Origin: an uncultured Bacteroidales bacterium
GTDB lineage: Bacteria > Bacteroidota > Bacteroidia > Bacteroidales > Bacteroidaceae
Direction: 5' to 3'
Length of the DNA: 35,543 nt
Assembly: GCA_902770725.1 (NCBI GenBank)
Contig: CACXUA010000006.1
Span: forward strand, 1 to 35,543
This document shows, piece after piece, positions 31,693-35,543 of this stretch. The notes below the pieces were generated by a model. That model saw nothing but the letters and a program-made list of their open reading frames with translations. It had not been told where the DNA came from and did no database searches. The translations under genes and the position numbers were made by a program. Positions within the stretch are counted from its first letter, which is position 1. Each line of letters begins with the position of its first letter.

Positions 31693-34600
31693 ATGAAAAT
31701 GAGAGACATAGGATTCCGAGGAATGTTCCGTGCGACGATGGTCGGTTTGGCGTGCTTCTTTGCGTCGAACGCCTGGGCGGAAGACACGATTCATGTAGCG
31801 ACGGCTGGAACTCTTTCGTCCTTGTTCGAGACAACTGCTAGGCAGCTAAGGATAACGGGTCTCATCAACGGCACCGACATCAAGTTCCTCCGCGAAAAGA
31901 TAGGTGCGGGAAAGGTGACGAGGCTCGACCTTTCCGATGTTCGCATCGTGAGCGGCGGCGAGGCTTATTTCAGTTCACATCACACAGCAAACAATGTCAT
32001 CGGCGACTCGATGTTCTATAGCTGTTCCAAACTCACTGGCGTAACTCTGCCCACCACAGTCACCGACATCCGCAAGTCAGCCTTCCAGCTGTCGGGTATC
32101 ACCAAGGCAGAAGTCCCCGACGGCGTCACTCACTTGGGCGGCGCGGCGTTTGCCAATTGCAGTTCCCTCAAGACGATTGTCATCGGCAAGAAGGTCTCCA
32201 GACTCGACCAGGCTGTCTTCTACAACTCGTCCGCCATCACGACTGTCTCTGTGAAGCCCAAGACACCGCCTTCGCTCGATGCCTACATGTTCACGGCCAG
32301 GCCGACGATTCGTGTCTATTCCAGTGTCCTCGAAGACTACAAGGCATCGAGCTGGAGCCAGTATGGCAGCATTGTCGGCAAGTTGGAGAACTATTATCCA
32401 GAGGAGTCGGACTATAGCGATATCGTCAACGAGCAGGCTGGTAACTTCTTCGAGGACGTTGCCTGCACTCAGTTGAAAACCGAGTTCCAGTCGATGAGCG
32501 ATGAGCAGTTGACGCAGAGCCTCGTCGAAGCGGGTATGCCGGAGTATATGGTGAACATTGCCCTCAAGCTGAAGAACGAAGATTGGGCAGCCTACGAGAA
32601 GGACTTTCGCATCCACGCCTACAAGCCCTACAGCGATGCTGGCTACTGGAACAGTAAGTTGAGGACTACCGGAGGCTCCTTCATGGGCAATCCGACCGGC
32701 ATTTACACAGCAGACAGCGACCCCTTGTACGTCTTCGTGGACAGCGACATCCCCTCGGATGCTACGCTATACATAGCCGGTTGTGCAGGCAACGACCTCG
32801 TCACATCTGCCAAGCAGGGCAAGATGCTCAAGAAGGGACTGAACGTTGTGGACGGCAAAACAAATGCCCTCTTCTATATTATCTATACAGCCGACACGAA
32901 GGCGATGACCAAAACCCTCGGTGAGTGGCCCGACATAAAGATTCACATCGAGGGAGGCATCGTGAATGGTTACTACGATGTGGCACGCAAGAGCAACGCA
33001 GACTACAAGGCCATCCTCTCCAAAGCCACGCACGAACGGTTCACCGTCAAGGGCGGGCAGGCGCTCTTCAACTTCAAGACGAGCACATACAGAAGCGTTT
33101 GGCCGACAGCCATCGACAAGAGCATCTGCTGGTACGACAGCGTGACTGTCTGGGAGAAGGAGTTGGCAGGCATCAGCGAGTCAGTGGCTTCGGGCAAACG
33201 TGCCGGCGCTCCCTACTACCTGACGGGGGGCGAGTCGTACTTCCCGCTATATTACAACAATCCGAACTTCGCTATAGAAGGGGAGGAGACCGATGGCGGA
33301 TTTGCCAACTCGGCATCCTTCCGGACGATGTATAACACGATGGGTTGCGTCGAAAGCTCCTTTAACGTGGGCAAGCCAGCGACCTTCGACGACTGGTGCT
33401 GCGCACATGAAAGTGGGCACAACAACCAGGGACCAATCACCGTGGAAGGCGGAACCGAGGTCTCCAATAACCTTTTCTCGAACTACGTACGCTTCCACAC
33501 GGGTCTCATCACCTCGAGTGGCTCACCGCTTTCCACTATTATGGACGAATACGCACGCCACGAACCTTTCTTCACTCGCCCGCTCGACAGCCAGATGCGC
33601 ATGTATTGGCAACTCTACCTATACTATCATCTGGCACAGCGGAACACGTCGTTCTATCCGACGCTCTTCAACGCTCTGCGCAACGACCCGTTGACGCCGT
33701 ATGGCTCCAACACGGGCTGCCTGAAGTTTGTCCGCAAAGTGTGTGAGATTGCAGGGGAGGACCTGACCGATTTCTTCCGCATATGGGGCTTCTTCGAGCC
33801 GCTCACGAACTATACCGTCAATGATTACGGCGCTCATTCGATGACGGTGACGCAGTCCGACATCAACAAGACATTGGCAGAGATAGCCAAGTATCCCGTC
33901 AAGAATCGCGAGATAATCTTCATCGAGGACCGCGTGGACTATGTGCCTACGACTGACTTCCTCACCACTGCCGGGCAGCATCGTCGCGAGTCGGAACAGG
34001 TCGGGCAGTGTGGCGACGTAGGCCAGTTCACCGACTATATGCCGGGTGCTTGCTCCGCCTCGGAGTATTCCTATCTGCAGGCCGACTCGCTCTATGCCCT
34101 CGATGGCGAAGGCGGTTTGGGCTTCGTGGCACTTGATAGGAACGACGACCTCAGGTTTGTTGCCAACTCGAAGGCTTTCTGTATTCCCAGAAGTGCTGGT
34201 ACAGGCCTCACCCTCTACTCGTTCGATGCCGACGGGTCGCTGCACAAAATTACCCGTGCCGGCAGTGGCGCGGCGTATGTTGAAATGCCGAAAGCCGGCG
34301 TCTTGGCGGATTCCCTCTCGCCTTCAGTTATAAAGGCGACCATAAGCGGCAGGATTAACGCAAAGGATATAAAGTGTTTGCGCCAACTCATCAGCGAGGG
34401 GAACCTCCAGTCGATCGACCTTGCGAGTGCCAAAATCGTCAGTGGCGGCGGCTACTACTATTCGAGTTATGCGACCGCCCTCAATGTGATGGGAGACTAT
34501 GCCTTCGACAGCTTCAAGAAACTCGTTTCGATGCGTTTGCCGCTGACGATAACCAAGATAGGGGCCAGAGCCTTCCGCTTCTCCGGACTCAAGATGATAG

Positions 34601-35037
34601 AGATTCCCGATGCCGTCACGACGATTGGCCTCGAAGCCTTTGGCGGCAGCGACAGACTTACGACTGTCATCATCGGCAAGAAGGTCAACTCTTTGAGCCA
34701 GGGCGTCTTCTACAACTCGCCCGTCAAGAATGTCTATGTCAAAGCACTCACGCCGCCGACCCTCTCGGACTACATCTTCAACAGCAATCCCACGATTCAT
34801 GTCTATGCCAGTACGCTTTCGAAGTATCAGGCATCGAAGTGGGCAACCTTTGGCACCATCGTGGGCGACCTCACGGACGAGATAATCGATGGCATCGAGG
34901 CTGTCCAGGAAGAGGAAATGTTCAATGTTCAATGTTCAATGATCAATGATACATTCGACCTCACAGGCCGTCGCGTCACCGACCTCAAGCCAGGCCACAT
35001 CTACATCCGTGGCGGCAAGAAGTTCATCCTTCCCTGA
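31693..35037 (+). CDS. Secreted M60-like metallopeptidase between two BspA-type LRR blocks (copy 2)
   Basis: Length is 1114 residues, a close paralogue of the gene before it across its whole length. Signal peptide about 1-27 (CFFASNAWAED). First LRR block at about 30-225, M60-like region at about 245-840, second LRR block at about 885-1070. Zinc motif HESGH (572-576) with Glu589 in GGTEVSNN. The tail DLTGRRVTDLKPG...GGKK matches copy 1. The linker before the tail (EMFNVQCSMIND) is encoded by a heptamer array. It follows copy 1 by 119 bases that hold array E. The likely role is the same: cutting glycosylated proteins outside the cell. Two copies may differ in target; this is inference. Confidence 0.9.
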   Translation: MKMRDIGFRGMFRATMVGLACFFASNAWAEDTIHVATAGTLSSLFETTARQLRITGLINGTDIKFLREKIGAGKVTRLDLSDVRIVSGGEAYFSSHHTANNVIGDSMFYSCSKLTGVTLPTTVTDIRKSAFQLSGITKAEVPDGVTHLGGAAFANCSSLKTIVIGKKVSRLDQAVFYNSSAITTVSVKPKTPPSLDAYMFTARPTIRVYSSVLEDYKASSWSQYGSIVGKLENYYPEESDYSDIVNEQAGNFFEDVACTQLKTEFQSMSDEQLTQSLVEAGMPEYMVNIALKLKNEDWAAYEKDFRIHAYKPYSDAGYWNSKLRTTGGSFMGNPTGIYTADSDPLYVFVDSDIPSDATLYIAGCAGNDLVTSAKQGKMLKKGLNVVDGKTNALFYIIYTADTKAMTKTLGEWPDIKIHIEGGIVNGYYDVARKSNADYKAILSKATHERFTVKGGQALFNFKTSTYRSVWPTAIDKSICWYDSVTVWEKELAGISESVASGKRAGAPYYLTGGESYFPLYYNNPNFAIEGEETDGGFANSASFRTMYNTMGCVESSFNVGKPATFDDWCCAHESGHNNQGPITVEGGTEVSNNLFSNYVRFHTGLITSSGSPLSTIMDEYARHEPFFTRPLDSQMRMYWQLYLYYHLAQRNTSFYPTLFNALRNDPLTPYGSNTGCLKFVRKVCEIAGEDLTDFFRIWGFFEPLTNYTVNDYGAHSMTVTQSDINKTLAEIAKYPVKNREIIFIEDRVDYVPTTDFLTTAGQHRRESEQVGQCGDVGQFTDYMPGACSASEYSYLQADSLYALDGEGGLGFVALDRNDDLRFVANSKAFCIPRSAGTGLTLYSFDADGSLHKITRAGSGAAYVEMPKAGVLADSLSPSVIKATISGRINAKDIKCLRQLISEGNLQSIDLASAKIVSGGGYYYSSYATALNVMGDYAFDSFKKLVSMRLPLTITKIGARAFRFSGLKMIEIPDAVTTIGLEAFGGSDRLTTVIIGKKVNSLSQGVFYNSPVKNVYVKALTPPTLSDYIFNSNPTIHVYASTLSKYQASKWATFGTIVGDLTDEIIDGIEAVQEEEMFNVQCSMINDTFDLTGRRVTDLKPGHIYIRGGKKFILP
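34914..34948. repeat. Heptamer tandem repeat in the C-terminal linker of M60-like copy 2
   Basis: GGAAATG, TTCAATG, TTCAATG, TTCAATG, ATCAATG in 7-base phase. It encodes residues about 1074-1086 and sits between the second LRR block and the C-terminal tail, where copy 1 has an unrelated linker. Confidence 0.92.
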
Positions 35038-35166
35038 CTCTCCCGTATAGACAGAAGGCATCTTTGCCCGTTTCCTAACGTGTTATACCACTGAGGGGAA
35101 ATAATATTTTCTGTGCTTTATGGCAGTTTTTTCTGTTTTTATTATTCAAATTCCAATTTATAATCG

Positions 35167-35174
35167 TAACTTTG
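35167..35174 (+). promoter_or_regulatory. -7 box of the partial BspA-like gene
   Basis: TAACTTTG fits TAnnTTTG and lies 43 bases before the ATG at 35218. No clear TTG is seen at the -33 position. The stretch from 35038 to here shows no terminator or other feature. Confidence 0.6.
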
Positions 35175-35217
35175 TGGCACAGATAAGTACAAACTAAACC
35201 ACCCAAAGCATTCTGTT

Positions 35218-35400
35218 ATGGCAAGAACATTTACCTTCAGCACATGCAAGCACATGTTGCTTCTTGTTGCCCTTTGGCTTTTGCCCCTCGCAGCACAGGC
35301 CGCTGTTTTCCAGTATGGGTCCCTCTTCTACGAAACGTCTTCCGACGGAACGGCAAAAGTAGTGGCCAATCCTAATGGCTCGAAGTATTCCGGAAACATC
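35218..35400 (+). CDS. BspA-like surface protein, N-terminus only
   Basis: The first 61 or so residues: a signal peptide (MLLLVALWLLPLAAQA) and then VFQYGSLFYETSSDGTAKVV...YSGNI, the usual opening of a BspA-like LRR protein, where IPSSV or similar should follow. At about 35400 the reading frame stays open but the protein turns into sequence with no LRR character, because the bases there encode CsrA on the other strand. The true gene is therefore cut off by a junction, not by a stop codon. Confidence 0.75.
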
Positions 35401-35401
35401 A

Positions 35402-35543
35402 GTATTCTCAGTAGCCTGTTTATTCTCATTCTGGATCTGAATGTAAACTTCTTTTCTATAGATTGGAATCTCCTTTGGTGCTGCGATTCCAAGCTTGATC
35501 TGGTCACCCCTGATATCCAGAACTGTAATCTCAATATTGTTGT
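35402..35543 (-). CDS. csrA: Carbon storage regulator CsrA, fragment
   Basis: On the minus strand the frame beginning at 35541 reads NNIEITVLDIRGDQIKLG then IAAPKEIPIYRKEVYIQIQ and NENKQATENT. This is unmistakable CsrA: the GDQIKLGI core, the APKEIPIYRKE segment with the RNA-binding Arg, and the C-terminal helix. The first ~18 residues lie beyond the window and no stop codon is found before the sequence becomes the BspA-like gene on the other strand. By hand count the segment is about 38% GC, lower than the genes around it. CsrA is an RNA-binding post-transcriptional regulator not expected in Bacteroidetes, so this is probably foreign sequence joined in assembly. Confidence 0.85.

Noticed and set aside
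35328-35534. 68-codon minus-strand open frame at the right end
   Set aside because: It is a shifted-frame reading across the junction; the real coding signal there is csrA in another frame.
1-35543. Insertion sequences, integrases, prophage or toxin-antitoxin genes
   Set aside because: None was found: no transposase or integrase motifs and no terminal inverted repeats with target duplications.

Overview
The window looks like a chromosomal stretch from a gut-type member of the Bacteroidales, most likely Prevotellaceae. The evidence is a SusC/SusD pair, BspA-like leucine-rich-repeat surface proteins, multi-domain secreted glycoside hydrolases, Bacteroidetes-type promoters (TTG about 19-20 bases before TAnnTTTG) upstream of at least eight genes, almost no Shine-Dalgarno sites, and housekeeping proteins (KorA/KorB, FabH, Era, PurN) of Bacteroidetes type. 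The genus is an inference; no 16S gene or other decisive marker is present.

Layout. 1-3.6 kb, minus strand: a secreted BspA-like protein with its own promoter and terminator. 4.0-13.4 kb, minus strand: a polysaccharide-utilisation operon susC-susD-GH85, the last gene being an endo-beta-N-acetylglucosaminidase with many accessory domains. Its promoter lies at 13388-13418 and its terminator at about 3930. 13.4-14.05 kb: a gene-poor gap rich in repeats. 14.05-17.06 kb, plus strand: a tRNA-Arg(CCT) gene, then korA and korB (2-oxoacid:ferredoxin oxidoreductase). 17.2-21.4 kb, minus strand: a TonB-receptor-like outer-membrane protein with a Gly/Arg-rich tail, and a GH43 enzyme. 21.5-24.7 kb: a DUF3298 lipoprotein (+), a clostripain-family C11 peptidase lipoprotein (-) and an orphan histidine kinase (+). 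24.7-28.0 kb, plus strand: housekeeping run yceD-rpmF-fabH-era-purN ending in a terminator. 28.2-35.0 kb, plus strand: two tandem paralogous secreted M60-like metallopeptidases, each placed between two BspA-type LRR blocks. 35.2 kb to the end: the start of another BspA-like gene, which breaks off at about 35400 into an unrelated antisense csrA fragment.

How the genes may work together. The GH85 enzyme would release N-glycans from host or dietary glycoproteins for SusC/SusD import. The M60-like peptidases (a family that includes mucin/glycoprotein peptidases), the C11 peptidase and the BspA-like proteins would attack or bind glycoproteins at the surface. Four of the secreted proteins end in the same short tail (DLxGRR ... 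GxIYIxxGKK), resembling a type IX secretion sorting domain. No T9SS machinery, PUL regulator or mobile element is seen.

The most unusual signals are not genes. (1) Five intergenic gaps hold contiguous arrays of 22-base units rich in dyad symmetry; three of them share a consensus. (2) At least eight places hold 7-base or 14-base tandem repeats, both between genes and inside coding sequence at tolerant points: signal peptides, a SusC linker and C-terminal linkers. One array fills the whole era-purN gap and supplies the purN start codon. (3) The last ~142 bases look like a foreign csrA fragment, most simply an assembly mis-join.
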